DNA of 64,000 bases, from contig NZ_JAFBGM010000002.1 of NCBI RefSeq assembly GCF_016811105.1, positions 992,001 through 1,056,000 on the forward strand, written 5' to 3'. This DNA is from Aurantibacter crassamenti (GTDB lineage Bacteria > Bacteroidota > Bacteroidia > Flavobacteriales > Flavobacteriaceae). How positions within the stretch are numbered: the first letter of the stretch is position 1; every line of letters starts with the position of its first letter. The translations under genes and the position numbers were made by a program. The notes below the pieces were generated by a model. That model made no database searches, was not told the DNA's origin, and worked only from the letters and a program-made list of their open reading frames with translations. Shown one piece after another: positions 9,630-17,876 of the stretch.

Positions 9630-9980
9630 AATGGTTAGGTTTTAGTTAAAACAGTTGTTGGTCTTAGAGGGGAAGAATATTCGGACCAATAAATTAGTAC
9701 TCAAAATTTATGGATACACCGATTCTTATGGCATACCGTCACCATTTGATAAGTAGGAAAATTGTACTAAAATTTGGGAAGTGCGCATTTTCATTCGCGC
9801 CATTAAACTAAAACCAAGTGTTTGAAATTCTAAATAATTGTTGTGAACATTATAAAAATTGTTGCGAAGAATAGGAAGAACTGTTGTGGAAGAAATTTAC
9901 TACAATAAAAATTACGCAAACCCGTAATGGTTTAATACACAGATCAGTACACGAATAAAAATTTTGCTTTATCAAAAAAA
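9630..9980. other. 351-nt gene-free region
   Basis: This gap lies between the start of the giant gene and the end of the acyltransferase gene, both on the minus strand. It must hold the giant gene's promoter and 5' leader. I see no exact TAnnTTTG on the minus strand (the nearest is TAAATTTTG around 9705-9713, one base too long). I see no strong terminator, RNA gene or coding frame. Confidence 0.6.
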
Positions 9981-10532
9981 TTAAAGGGAAGGCGTAGTAA
10001 AATTATTTTTTATTCTACCAGAAGTACCTTCATAGAAAGCTTTATATTTTTGGAAGTCATTTTCAATACTTTCAGATGTACTATGCGCTTCAGAAACTTT
10101 AACTTGCTTATTACCATAATCAAAGGCTACAAGAACAATAGGCACATCTGCTTCTTTGGCGATATAATAAAATCCTGTTTTCCATTGGGTAACTTTTTTA
10201 CGCGTTCCTTCAGGGGCTAATGTCAAATGTATTTTATCAACTTTCTGAATTAAATCTGCACATGCTGTAACAAAATTATTATTCTTGGTTCTATCAACTG
10301 GCATACCACCCATCCATCGAAAATACCATCCGTAGGGCCATTTAAAAAGACTTCTCTTACCAACAAAATTGAATTCTTCATTCATAACCCTTCTAATTAA
10401 AAGGCCTAAGAAAAAATCTAAGTTACTAGTATGTGGAGCAACGATCACTACACATTTATCGATTTTAGGAAATGTACCCACTAGCTTCCACCCCATTAGC
10501 TTGTAGTATATAAACTTTGCTATTTGATGCAT
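9981..10532 (-). CDS. 1-acyl-sn-glycerol-3-phosphate acyltransferase-like (PlsC superfamily)
   Basis: The protein is membrane-associated and transfers acyl groups to a lipid or lysophospholipid acceptor. It shows HTSNLD (the catalytic HX4D), then GGMPVDRTK and LAPEGTRKK, which are motifs II and III of the family. A longer frame runs up to 10661 but would overlap the end of kdnB by about 70 nt. I therefore prefer the ATG at 10532 (MHQIAKFIYYKL), giving 183 residues and a 58-nt gap. It is the last gene of the Kdo cluster, so a role in outer-membrane lipid acylation is possible, though glycerophospholipid synthesis is equally possible. Confidence 0.83.
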   Translation of the reverse strand: MHQIAKFIYYKLMGWKLVGTFPKIDKCVVIVAPHTSNLDFFLGLLIRRVMNEEFNFVGKRSLFKWPYGWYFRWMGGMPVDRTKNNNFVTACADLIQKVDKIHLTLAPEGTRKKVTQWKTGFYYIAKEADVPIVLVAFDYGNKQVKVSEAHSTSESIENDFQKYKAFYEGTSGRIKNNFTTPSL

Positions 10533-10590
10533 ATTGAATGGCTCTAGTAAAATTAACTTTGTGTAACGCTGGTATTCAGCGATAATAAGC

Positions 10591-11718
10591 TTAAATCTTT
10601 CTATAAATAGATTTAAGCTTTTCAGGAGTAATGGTTTCTTTCCAGTTTTTGCCAATTGCATTTTCCCATAAAGGTTCCATTTTTAGAGCAACACTACAAA
10701 GTGTATCAAAATCATCTTCGGTTAAATCTTTGCAAATACCTGTTGGTAACTCAATTTGATGCTTTTGTTTCATCTCATTAAAAAGTGCGACACCCTCACC
10801 GTAAAACTCTTCTAAATGTTGAAATACCAAACAATTACCAATACCATGTTTAATGCCTAGTAAATATGAAAGTCCGTAACTCATGGCATGTGCAACACCA
10901 ACCTGTGAATAAGCAATACTCATACCGCCATGCCAAGAGGCCATCATCAATTTTTCTCTTGATTCTAATGCTTCTAAATTTTCTAAATAAACTTCCTTAC
11001 AAAGTTCAAGTGCCATTTCACCATAACTTTTACTGAAAGCGTTTAAATATGTACCATTTAAGGATTCTATACAGTGAATGTAACAATCCATACCGGTATA
11101 AAACCATTGATCTTTTGGAACACCAACTGTTACTTCTGGATCCAAAACAACTTGATCAAAAACTGTAAAATCAGAATTAATACCCAATTTTTTCTCAGGA
11201 CCTAGTAAAACAGTAGTTCTTGAAACCTCTGCGCCAGTACCACTGATAGTTGGTACACCAATTTTATAAATTGAAGGTTTCTGAATTAAATCCCACCCTT
11301 GGTAATCTGCTGCACTACCTTTATTTGTTAATAGTAATGAAACTGCTTTTGCTAAATCTAGCAATGTTCCACCACCAATTCCCACAATTCCAGATGGCAG
11401 ACTCGTGTACTTTTGCAAAATATCATGAACCAATTGATCAACTTGATTCGTTTTAGGTTCTTCTGCGGAAGAAACAAAAATCAATTCATCATTGAAAAGC
11501 AACGGAATTTTTTTTGCTAATTCTGTATTTTTAAATACGTCATCAACTAAAAAGATAAATGGTGCATCAGCATGTTTTCTCTGTGGAAGCAATATTTCGC
11601 CGAGCTGATTAAAACAACCTTTACCAAATATCACTTTAGGTACTTGCGGAAAATTTCTATGCTTAACCGCATTTATATTAGTTACTTCTTTTATATCGAT
11701 ATCATTTCTGACCTTCAT
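10591..11718 (-). CDS. kdnB: 3-deoxy-alpha-D-manno-octulosonate 8-oxidase (KdnB), iron-containing alcohol dehydrogenase family
   Basis: A 375-residue member of the type III alcohol dehydrogenases. It has GIGGGTLLDLAKA (114-124) for NAD(P) binding and metal ligands at D211, H215, H277 and H291. The stretches YQGWDL, ISGTGAEVSRT, QWFYTGMDCYIHC and GGMSIAYSQVG match, from memory, Shewanella KdnB. That enzyme oxidises C8 of Kdo so that the transaminase KdnA can make 8-amino-Kdo, which replaces Kdo in lipid A-core. It sits 4 nt from the HAD gene and just below kdsB, which supports a Kdo role. No KdnA is present in the window. The general family is certain; the KdnB name is very likely. Confidence 0.87.
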   Translation of the reverse strand: MKVRNDIDIKEVTNINAVKHRNFPQVPKVIFGKGCFNQLGEILLPQRKHADAPFIFLVDDVFKNTELAKKIPLLFNDELIFVSSAEEPKTNQVDQLVHDILQKYTSLPSGIVGIGGGTLLDLAKAVSLLLTNKGSAADYQGWDLIQKPSIYKIGVPTISGTGAEVSRTTVLLGPEKKLGINSDFTVFDQVVLDPEVTVGVPKDQWFYTGMDCYIHCIESLNGTYLNAFSKSYGEMALELCKEVYLENLEALESREKLMMASWHGGMSIAYSQVGVAHAMSYGLSYLLGIKHGIGNCLVFQHLEEFYGEGVALFNEMKQKHQIELPTGICKDLTEDDFDTLCSVALKMEPLWENAIGKNWKETITPEKLKSIYRKI

Positions 11719-11722
11719 AGAC

Positions 11723-12424
11723 TTATTTCAAATATTTCAAAATATCTGTCAACTTATTTATCTTCAGATATTTATAATCATTTTTATCAACAGATACTTC
11801 CTCATGTTGCCAAGTAGTATGAAAAGGTATGTGAATAGCTTCAGCGCCAATATTTATAAGCGGTAATACATCTGATTTCAATGAGTTACCAATCATCAAA
11901 AACTCTTTAGTATCAATTTCTAAATGTTCAAGCAAATTCATATAATTCACCTCCTTCTTATCACTCAATACTTCAACATGATGAAAATAATGCAACAAAT
12001 TAGAACGCTCTAACTTACGTTCTTGATCCAACAAATCGCCTTTTGTCAAAACAATCAGGCGATATTTATCTTTTAATTTAGCTAAAACTTCTTCAACACC
12101 CTCTAAAAGTTCAACTTCTTGATTAATCATTTCTTTACCAAGATTCAATATTTCAAGAATCGTTGCTTGCGAAATTTGATTATTCGACAACTCGAGGGCC
12201 GATTCAACCATAGAAAGCATAAAACCCTTTATACCATAACCATACAGTTCTAAATTCTTGATTTCTGTTTTAAAAAGCTCTTGATCTATTTTATTCTTGG
12301 TTTCATAACCCGTTAATAAGTCAGCAAATTTATCTTCGGCTTCTCTAAAATAGGTCTCATTAACCCATAAGGTATCATCCGCATCAAAACCAATGGTTTT
12401 GATTTTACTGTAATCTACCTCCAT
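11723..12424 (-). CDS. HAD-superfamily hydrolase (subfamily IA) in Kdo cluster
   Basis: A 233-residue phosphatase-like protein. Motif I is DADDT (D14 nucleophile, D16 acid/base), motif II is the Thr in VLTKGD, motif III is the Lys in SDKKEV, and motif IV is GNSLKSDV. The helical cap lies between motifs I and II (C1 type), unlike the capless KdsC, so it is not an ordinary Kdo-8-phosphate phosphatase. It overlaps kdsB by 10 nt and precedes kdnB by 4 nt, so it is translated with Kdo-activating enzymes. The substrate is unknown; a phosphorylated sugar or nucleotide is the obvious guess. Confidence 0.85.
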   Translation of the reverse strand: MEVDYSKIKTIGFDADDTLWVNETYFREAEDKFADLLTGYETKNKIDQELFKTEIKNLELYGYGIKGFMLSMVESALELSNNQISQATILEILNLGKEMINQEVELLEGVEEVLAKLKDKYRLIVLTKGDLLDQERKLERSNLLHYFHHVEVLSDKKEVNYMNLLEHLEIDTKEFLMIGNSLKSDVLPLINIGAEAIHIPFHTTWQHEEVSVDKNDYKYLKINKLTDILKYLK

Positions 12425-13143
12425 GCTGCTTTGGCCTTTTTTAAATCTTCGGGGGTATCTATTTCTATTCCACTAGCTGTGGTTTCAACCATTTTAATTT
12501 TTTTTCCGTATTCCAAATAACGGATAGCTTCAATTTTTTCAGTCGCTTCAAGTGACAGCATAGGCAAGCGTTGAAAATCCATCAAGGCATTTTTTCTAAA
12601 TGCATAAATACCTTTGTGCTTATAGTATACAGTACGATCAGAAACAGCTCTCGGATGCGGTATTACCGAACGAGAAAAATACAAAGCAAAATTTCTATTA
12701 TCTACAATAACCTTTACAGTATTGGGGTTTTCAATCTCTTCTTGATCGGTTATTTTAACCATCAAAGAAGCAAGATCAATTTCTTTTTTAGGGTCATCTT
12801 TAAACACTTCAAGAACACCTACTAAACTCTCACGATCAGTAAAAGGCTCATCACCTTGTACGTTGACAATTATATCAACATCCATGTTTTCAACTGCTTC
12901 AGCAATTCTATCACTACCACATTCGTGCTCTTTAACACTCATTAAGGCCTTCCCTCCTGATTTCGTAATAACATCAAAAATAGCATCGCTATCAGTTACT
13001 ACAAAAACGTCATCAAACAAGTTTGTTTGAACGGCAGCTTCATAAGTTCTTAGGATAACCGGCTTACCAGAAAGATCTTGCATCAACTTAGCAGGAAATC
13101 TGGAAGCGGCATAACGAGCCGGTATCATTGCAATAATTTTCAA
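12415..13143 (-). CDS. kdsB: 3-deoxy-manno-octulosonate cytidylyltransferase (CMP-Kdo synthetase)
   Basis: The 242-residue protein opens with [19 protein letters not shown], the KdsB nucleotide-binding loop, and has NVQGDEPF at 94-101. Length and motifs are those of KdsB. It couples Kdo, or 8-amino-Kdo if KdnA/KdnB are active, to CMP before transfer to lipid A precursor at the cytoplasmic face. It is followed by an overlapping HAD gene and kdnB, and preceded after 25 nt by a DUF4126 gene. Confidence 0.96.
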   Translation of the reverse strand: MKIIAMIPARYAASRFPAKLMQDLSGKPVILRTYEAAVQTNLFDDVFVVTDSDAIFDVITKSGGKALMSVKEHECGSDRIAEAVENMDVDIIVNVQGDEPFTDRESLVGVLEVFKDDPKKEIDLASLMVKITDQEEIENPNTVKVIVDNRNFALYFSRSVIPHPRAVSDRTVYYKHKGIYAFRKNALMDFQRLPMLSLEATEKIEAIRYLEYGKKIKMVETTASGIEIDTPEDLKKAKAAWR

Positions 13144-13168
13144 TACACAATTTTTTAGTAGGATAAAC

Positions 13169-13735
13169 TTATCCCTTTTTCGGGCGCAATTTACGGTATA
13201 TGCTGAAAATAATAACCAATATAATGATTACTAAAATAACAGCCACCACGGGCACGAATATAGATGCAACGGTAACAACAGCCGCAGCACCAGTTTCTAC
13301 GGTAGATACAATGGGGTTTCCTATACCACCAGTTGTGGCGGTTGAAGTCAATCTGCTGGTTGCACCAGCCCCTTTTATGGCTGTTGCTGTTCCACCACCA
13401 GCTATAATAGCTAAAGCCCAGGTAACAACGGGATCTAAATTGGCAACGGTTGAAACCATTACTGCAGTACCTGCTATTGCTGCCAACGGTACCGCAAAAC
13501 CATCTAACAGGTTATCAACCCAAGGAATAAAGTATGCAAATATTTCAAAAATTGTAGCTGCACCTAAGGTAAGTACTGCAGCCAAGCTGCCGACCCACTG
13601 CCAGCTTTCATTTAAATCCCAAATATTAAAATAAGATGCTAAGCTTAACGCAAACAAGGGAAGAAAAACTCGAAAACCTACAGATGCCGCTAGGCCTATC
13701 CCTAAGAAAATACTTATTATTGTTTCTGATGTCAT
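13169..13735 (-). CDS. DUF4126 family membrane protein
   Basis: A 188-residue hydrophobic protein with about five membrane segments, glycine- and alanine-rich, ending in a basic tail (YRKLRPKKG). The [16 protein letters not shown] stretch in the middle is typical of DUF4126. The function of the family is unknown. It lies 25 nt upstream of kdsB on the same strand and may share its transcript, but nothing else ties it to Kdo. Confidence 0.8.
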   Translation of the reverse strand: MTSETIISIFLGIGLAASVGFRVFLPLFALSLASYFNIWDLNESWQWVGSLAAVLTLGAATIFEIFAYFIPWVDNLLDGFAVPLAAIAGTAVMVSTVANLDPVVTWALAIIAGGGTATAIKGAGATSRLTSTATTGGIGNPIVSTVETGAAAVVTVASIFVPVVAVILVIIILVIIFSIYRKLRPKKG

Positions 13736-13819
13736 TTTAATATAGTGTTCTAAATTCTATTGATAAGATGCAAACTTCATTCCAAAAAAGTGCATAAAAT
13801 GAACCTTTACGAATTTAAT

Positions 13820-15259
13820 CTATTCATTCTCAACAAAAAAATCGTTCTGAAAACCTATAAGATATAGTTGTTTTTTAGCACGTGTAACCGCAGTATAAAG
13901 CCAACGCAGATATTCTTTTCCTGGCCCTTCTGGTAAATAAGGCTGTTCTACAAAAACAGTATTCCATTGACCGCCTTGAGATTTATGACAAGTGATTGCA
14001 TAAGAAAACTTTACCTGTAAGGCATTGAAGTATTTATTATTCTTGACTTTTAAGAATTTTTTATACTTAGATGTTTCATTTTCGTAATCTTTCATCACCT
14101 CTTGATACAATAAATTTCCATCTTCATAAGAAAGTGACGGTGTAGTAGATTGTATAGTATCAAGCATTAAAACTGTTTCAAAAGACCCTTGGTTCGGATA
14201 ATCAACTAATTGCACTTTTACCTCGGCAAATTTGAATCCGTAAAGTTCTTTAATGGCAAATATTTCAAGAACTTCTAAAATATCTCCATTAGCAATAAAA
14301 CCAGCCTCTGACGTAGGTTCTAACCAGAAATAGTTATTCTTTACGACCATCATATAGTCACTTACAGCCAATTCACTCTCAAGAAATAAAATTTGATTGC
14401 GAATATTGCCATTATATAGGTTAGCTCTTTTATTAGAGCGAACAATAAAAGCCGTTTCTTCTTTACCATTTTGAGAATACGATTGTTCTATAGCATCTTG
14501 AATTTCATAACCATCAACTAACCGGACAATATCCTTATAACCAGCTACATCAAATTTAAATGACGTATAAAGTTCATCTTGTAATTGTTTTCGTATTTGT
14601 GTGGCATTAGTTAAAATTCCAGAATCTTCTGCTTGTCGCACCACTTCGGTTAACTCTAGGCCTACTACTTCTAAATCGTAATTTCTATGAATTTGATCCG
14701 CATCAAGAGCCGGACTCAACTCTAACTTAACTGGTGGTAATTGCGCGGTGTCACCTATTAAAATTAATTTACAATTGAGTCCTGAGTGTACGAATTGTAT
14801 CAAATCATCAAGTAAAGATGCATTTTCTCCAAATTTAGAATCTGTCGACCTATCCGGAATCATTGAAGCCTCATCCACTAAAAACACAGTATTTCTATGT
14901 TTGTTTGGTGCTAACACAAATTTGACACTTCCACCATTATCCTTCTTAGGCACATAAATTTTTCTGTGGATTGTATATGCTCTTGTTTTAGAATAATTAG
15001 ACATCACTTTTGCCGCCCGCCCTGTGGGTGCCATTAAAACAGACTTTAACTTATAGGCCCATAAACTATTTACGAGTGTACCTATTATTGTTGTTTTACC
15101 GGTTCCGGCGAAGCCTTTAAGTAAGAATATGTGTCTACGTTCTTTAGAAATTAAGAAAGAAGAAAGTTCTTGTAAGGCCAACATTTGAATTGGTGTAGGC
15201 TCATGCGGAAAACTTTTAATCATTAATTTATGTAAAGAACTGTCGGCCAAAGATTCCAT
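13820..15259 (-). CDS. ATP-dependent DNA helicase, RecD/Pif1-like (SF1)
   Basis: A superfamily 1 helicase with Walker A GFAGTGKTT near its N-terminus, FLVDEASMI (motif II), GDTAQLPPV (motif III), AITCHKSQGGQWNTVF (motif V) and YTAVTRAKKQLYLIG (motif VI). It resembles the C-terminal helicase core of RecD2 without the long N-terminal domain. It would unwind DNA 5' to 3' in repair or replication. The frame is open to 15301, but the ATG at 15259 (MESLADSSLHKL) fits the family better, giving 479 residues. It has its own transcription unit, divergent from the gene at 15452. Confidence 0.9.
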   Translation of the reverse strand: MESLADSSLHKLMIKSFPHEPTPIQMLALQELSSFLISKERRHIFLLKGFAGTGKTTIIGTLVNSLWAYKLKSVLMAPTGRAAKVMSNYSKTRAYTIHRKIYVPKKDNGGSVKFVLAPNKHRNTVFLVDEASMIPDRSTDSKFGENASLLDDLIQFVHSGLNCKLILIGDTAQLPPVKLELSPALDADQIHRNYDLEVVGLELTEVVRQAEDSGILTNATQIRKQLQDELYTSFKFDVAGYKDIVRLVDGYEIQDAIEQSYSQNGKEETAFIVRSNKRANLYNGNIRNQILFLESELAVSDYMMVVKNNYFWLEPTSEAGFIANGDILEVLEIFAIKELYGFKFAEVKVQLVDYPNQGSFETVLMLDTIQSTTPSLSYEDGNLLYQEVMKDYENETSKYKKFLKVKNNKYFNALQVKFSYAITCHKSQGGQWNTVFVEQPYLPEGPGKEYLRWLYTAVTRAKKQLYLIGFQNDFFVENE

Positions 15260-15410
15260 AAAATCAAAGATAAGGTGATTTAATACGCTTTTCAATATCA
15301 AATGAATTTAGAACATATATAAAGTAAGACGTAGATAACAATAGGTTTTTATGCAAAAAAAGTAGGTTTAAAATCGATCGTAAAAAATTAGGCGGTTTGC
15401 AAAAAAATTG

Positions 15411-15418
15411 TAGATTTG
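15411..15418 (+). promoter_or_regulatory. Putative -7 element upstream of the 15452 gene
   Basis: TAGATTTG is an exact match to TAnnTTTG and lies 33 nt upstream of the start codon. No TTG is seen at the proper -33 distance, so the call rests on the -7 box alone. Confidence 0.42.
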
Positions 15419-15451
15419 TGTTAACCACTAAATGAAATAATACTTATAGAA

Positions 15452-16102
15452 ATGAAGACTATAATACAAATTGTACTTTGGATTGCTTGTATCTTTTTTG
15501 GCTACATGATTTACAATTCAGTTACTGGACCAATTGAATTTAAAAAAGTTAAACAAGAGCGTTTTGCCAAAGTTGTTTCGAAGCTTAAAGATATTCGAGA
15601 TTCACAAGAGGCCTACAAGACAGTAAACAAGAAATACGCTAAAGACTTTAATGCATTAATTAGCTTTGTTGATACTGGCAATTACACCATTACACAACAA
15701 AGAGATTCTTCTTTTTTAAGATACAATAAGGCTTTTCAAATTGATATGCCTGTTGATACAATTCTTATTGACACTTTAGGTTCTGTAGCCGTTAAAGATT
15801 CATTGTTTAGAAATGATAATCGTTACAAGACAATGATGAATGTACCGGGTGCTCCTAATGGAGAAAAATTTGAAATGAAAGCAGCCATTGTTGATAAAGG
15901 TGGTTTTAAAGCACCTGTATTTGAAGCTAAAGTTGCCAAAAAAGTTATCTTGGCTGATCAACCCGCTGAATTATTAGCAAGAGAAAATGCTCAAGTGAGT
16001 GTTGAAGAAATAAATGGTAGCGAAATCAAAGTCGGATCATTAACCGAAGTTAGTAATACCGGTAACTGGCCTCCTATTTATGACAGTAAAATCAATAAAT
16101 AA
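15452..16102 (+). CDS. Conserved membrane-anchored protein upstream of DUF3822/rsmD
   Basis: This 216-residue protein has one N-terminal membrane segment (about 5-24) and a soluble, lysine-rich rest, which is most likely extracytoplasmic. A stretch around 40-65 (KLKDIRDSQEAYKTVNKKYA) is helical and resembles the base of pilin-like or coiled-coil domains. I recognise it only as a protein conserved in flavobacteria beside DUF3822 and rsmD. It overlaps the DUF3822 gene by 23 nt, so the three genes form an operon. The function is unknown. Confidence 0.8.
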   Translation: MKTIIQIVLWIACIFFGYMIYNSVTGPIEFKKVKQERFAKVVSKLKDIRDSQEAYKTVNKKYAKDFNALISFVDTGNYTITQQRDSSFLRYNKAFQIDMPVDTILIDTLGSVAVKDSLFRNDNRYKTMMNVPGAPNGEKFEMKAAIVDKGGFKAPVFEAKVAKKVILADQPAELLARENAQVSVEEINGSEIKVGSLTEVSNTGNWPPIYDSKINK

Positions 16103-16907
16103 GTCAATAGAAAAATTTCATAAACTGTCCATTCAAGTTAGCTTGAATGGACTTTCTTTTTGCATATGGGACAGTATTGCCAATAGCATGCTTGTTTCTG
16201 AAAGTCTTATTTTTCAAAAAGAGCTTACGCCATATGGTGTTCAAAAAGAATTAAAAGCAATTTGTGAAAAACATAATGTAGTTGACAATGAATTTTCAGA
16301 TATTATAGTAATTCACAGAAATAATCTTTTCAGCTTAGTACCCAAATCACTTTTTGACGAGAACGAACTTGCCAATTATTTAAAATTCAACACAAAGATA
16401 TTAGCAAATGACCATGTGGTCTTTGATGAATTAGAAAATTTTGACATGTGTAATGTTTACGTGCCTTTTGTTAACATTAACAACTATATATTTGAGCTCT
16501 TTGGCGAGTTTATTTATAAACATAATACCACAGTAATGGTAGAGTCATTAATGAATAATCATTCTGGCGGAAATAAAACTACATGTTACGCCCATATAAC
16601 TGAGTCTCAAATGGAACTTACAGTAATCTCAAACAAGAAGTTGCTACTGTATAACAGTTATGACTATGTTACCAAGGAAGATTTTATGTATTACCTTTTA
16701 TTCACTTTAGAACAATTGAAAATGGATACAGAACAGGTTGCATTAAAATTGTTCGGTACCATTGCAAAAGGTGATGACCTATATAATCTTTGTTATCAAT
16801 ACATAAAAGATGTATCCCTTTTCACACCTACCCTTTCTACTTATGATTTCGAGTTAGATGATAGCGAACTTGAAACTATTGACTTTACTGTTTTAAGCTC
16901 ACTATAA
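16080..16907 (+). CDS. DUF3822 family protein
   Basis: This 275-residue protein has the two-lobed, actin/ASKHA-like outline reported for DUF3822: strands with LSIQVSLNGLSFCIWD at the start and MELTVISNKKLLLYNSY in the second half. No catalytic motif is evident. The family is found almost only in Bacteroidota and is typically encoded immediately before rsmD, as here, where its last base overlaps the rsmD start (ATAATG). Its role is unknown. The start at 16080 overlaps the preceding gene; a later start (for example the Met of MLVSE) would cut the first conserved strand. Confidence 0.85.
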   Translation: MTVKSINKSIEKFHKLSIQVSLNGLSFCIWDSIANSMLVSESLIFQKELTPYGVQKELKAICEKHNVVDNEFSDIIVIHRNNLFSLVPKSLFDENELANYLKFNTKILANDHVVFDELENFDMCNVYVPFVNINNYIFELFGEFIYKHNTTVMVESLMNNHSGGNKTTCYAHITESQMELTVISNKKLLLYNSYDYVTKEDFMYYLLFTLEQLKMDTEQVALKLFGTIAKGDDLYNLCYQYIKDVSLFTPTLSTYDFELDDSELETIDFTVLSSL

Positions 16908-17443
16908 TGAGAATAATATCAGGCACTTATAAAGGCAAGCGAATCACCGCCCCGAAAAAACTACCTACCCGCCCAACAACCGATATGGCCAAGGAAGGTC
17001 TGTTTAACATACTAAACAATCACTATTATTTTGAAGATTGTTCAGTGTTAGATTTATTTTCAGGTACCGGAAACATTAGTTATGAATTTGCTTCACGAGG
17101 CACTACTCAAATTACGGCGGTAGATGCAAATGCTAACTGCATAAAATTTATAGATAAAACAACCAAAGAACTTGATTTTTCTATTGAAGCGATTAAAAGT
17201 GATGTTTTCAAATATTTATCAAGAGTTAAAAGTAAAACAGATATCATTTTTGCTGACCCACCATATGCTTTAACAACTGAAGAATTTGAAAAAATTGTAA
17301 TGTTGGTTTTCAAAAACGATTTGCTTCTTGAAGAAGGTCAATTGATTATTGAACATTCGCCACATACTGATTTATCTGAAGTGCAGCATTTTAGTAATAA
17401 GCGAAAATACGGTGGAAGTGTTTTTAGCTTCTTTCAGATTTAA
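16907..17443 (+). CDS. rsmD: 16S rRNA (guanine(966)-N2)-methyltransferase RsmD
   Basis: A 178-residue Rossmann-fold methyltransferase. It begins MRIISGTYKGKRI, has the SAM-binding motif LDLFSGTGNISYEFASRG (48-65), and the N6/N2-methylase motif DPPY (117-120). It methylates G966 of 16S rRNA in the 30S subunit. Its start overlaps the DUF3822 stop by one base. The gene converges on rnpB, leaving only about 14 nt between its stop and the RNase P RNA 3' end. Confidence 0.94.
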   Translation: MRIISGTYKGKRITAPKKLPTRPTTDMAKEGLFNILNNHYYFEDCSVLDLFSGTGNISYEFASRGTTQITAVDANANCIKFIDKTTKELDFSIEAIKSDVFKYLSRVKSKTDIIFADPPYALTTEEFEKIVMLVFKNDLLLEEGQLIIEHSPHTDLSEVQHFSNKRKYGGSVFSFFQI

Positions 17444-17457
17444 TTTTTTTTAAAAAA

Positions 17458-17765
17458 AGCAGGCCATAAGCCGGATTCTGTTCCACACCTGAGGTGTAGC
17501 CCTTATCATTTATCTCGGTCTTAAATTACTCTAAGACTCAATCCGCCTACCCTTCAGTTTGGGCGTGCAGCCCTCAAACACTGATTTACATGACGTTGCA
17601 CCGCATAGAGTTTACCTGGTTTCACTACAGCCGAACTGTACTTGCTTTCTGTTGCACTGGTCCTCTCCGCCTTTGGCGGATGACGGGTGTTACCCGCTAT
17701 ACTGCACTATGGTGTCCGGACTTTCCTCTATCCGCCAATGGCGAATAGCGATAAGGTGGCCTGCT
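17458..17765 (-). ncRNA. rnpB: RNase P RNA (class A)
   Basis: On the minus strand the conserved 5' core GAGGAAAGTCCGGAC (RNA sense) appears near 17726-17740, followed by CACCATAGTGCAG. Near the 3' end are GGGTAGGCGGATTGAG and ACAGAATCCGGCTTAT. The ends pair as helix P1: AGCAGGCCA (17757-17765) with TGGCCTGCT (17458-17466), a perfect 9-bp match followed by a run of seven Ts. The RNA processes the 5' ends of pre-tRNAs together with RnpA. Length is about 308 nt, short for class A, with compact P3/P12 regions. Confidence 0.96.
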
Positions 17766-17770
17766 GTGAG

Positions 17771-17778
17771 CAAAGGTA
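17771..17778 (-). promoter_or_regulatory. -7 element of rnpB
   Basis: Read on the minus strand this is TACCTTTG, an exact TAnnTTTG. Five bases separate it from the first base of helix P1 at 17765, so the predicted transcription start coincides with the mature 5' end of the RNA. Confidence 0.65.
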
Positions 17779-17843
17779 GGGCAATTGTTGATAAGTAAAC
17801 ATCGAATAATGGTAAATAGAATCCATAAAAACAATGCGATTTT

Positions 17844-17851
17844 TATATTTG
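17844..17851 (+). promoter_or_regulatory. Putative -7 element of dnaX
   Basis: TATATTTG, an exact TAnnTTTG, lies 25 nt before the TTG start codon of dnaX. No clear -33 TTG is seen. Confidence 0.45.
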
Positions 17852-17876
17852 TATACTTATCAAATAAAGTTAGAAT

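Noticed and set aside
13200-13634. Plus-strand frame of 144 codons, Thr/Ala/Val-rich
   Set aside because: Mirror of the hydrophobic, Ala-rich DUF4126 gene on the minus strand.
17559-17798. Plus-strand open frame of 79 codons
   Set aside because: It lies across the RNase P RNA gene on the other strand; the conserved RNA core and P1 helix explain the sequence.
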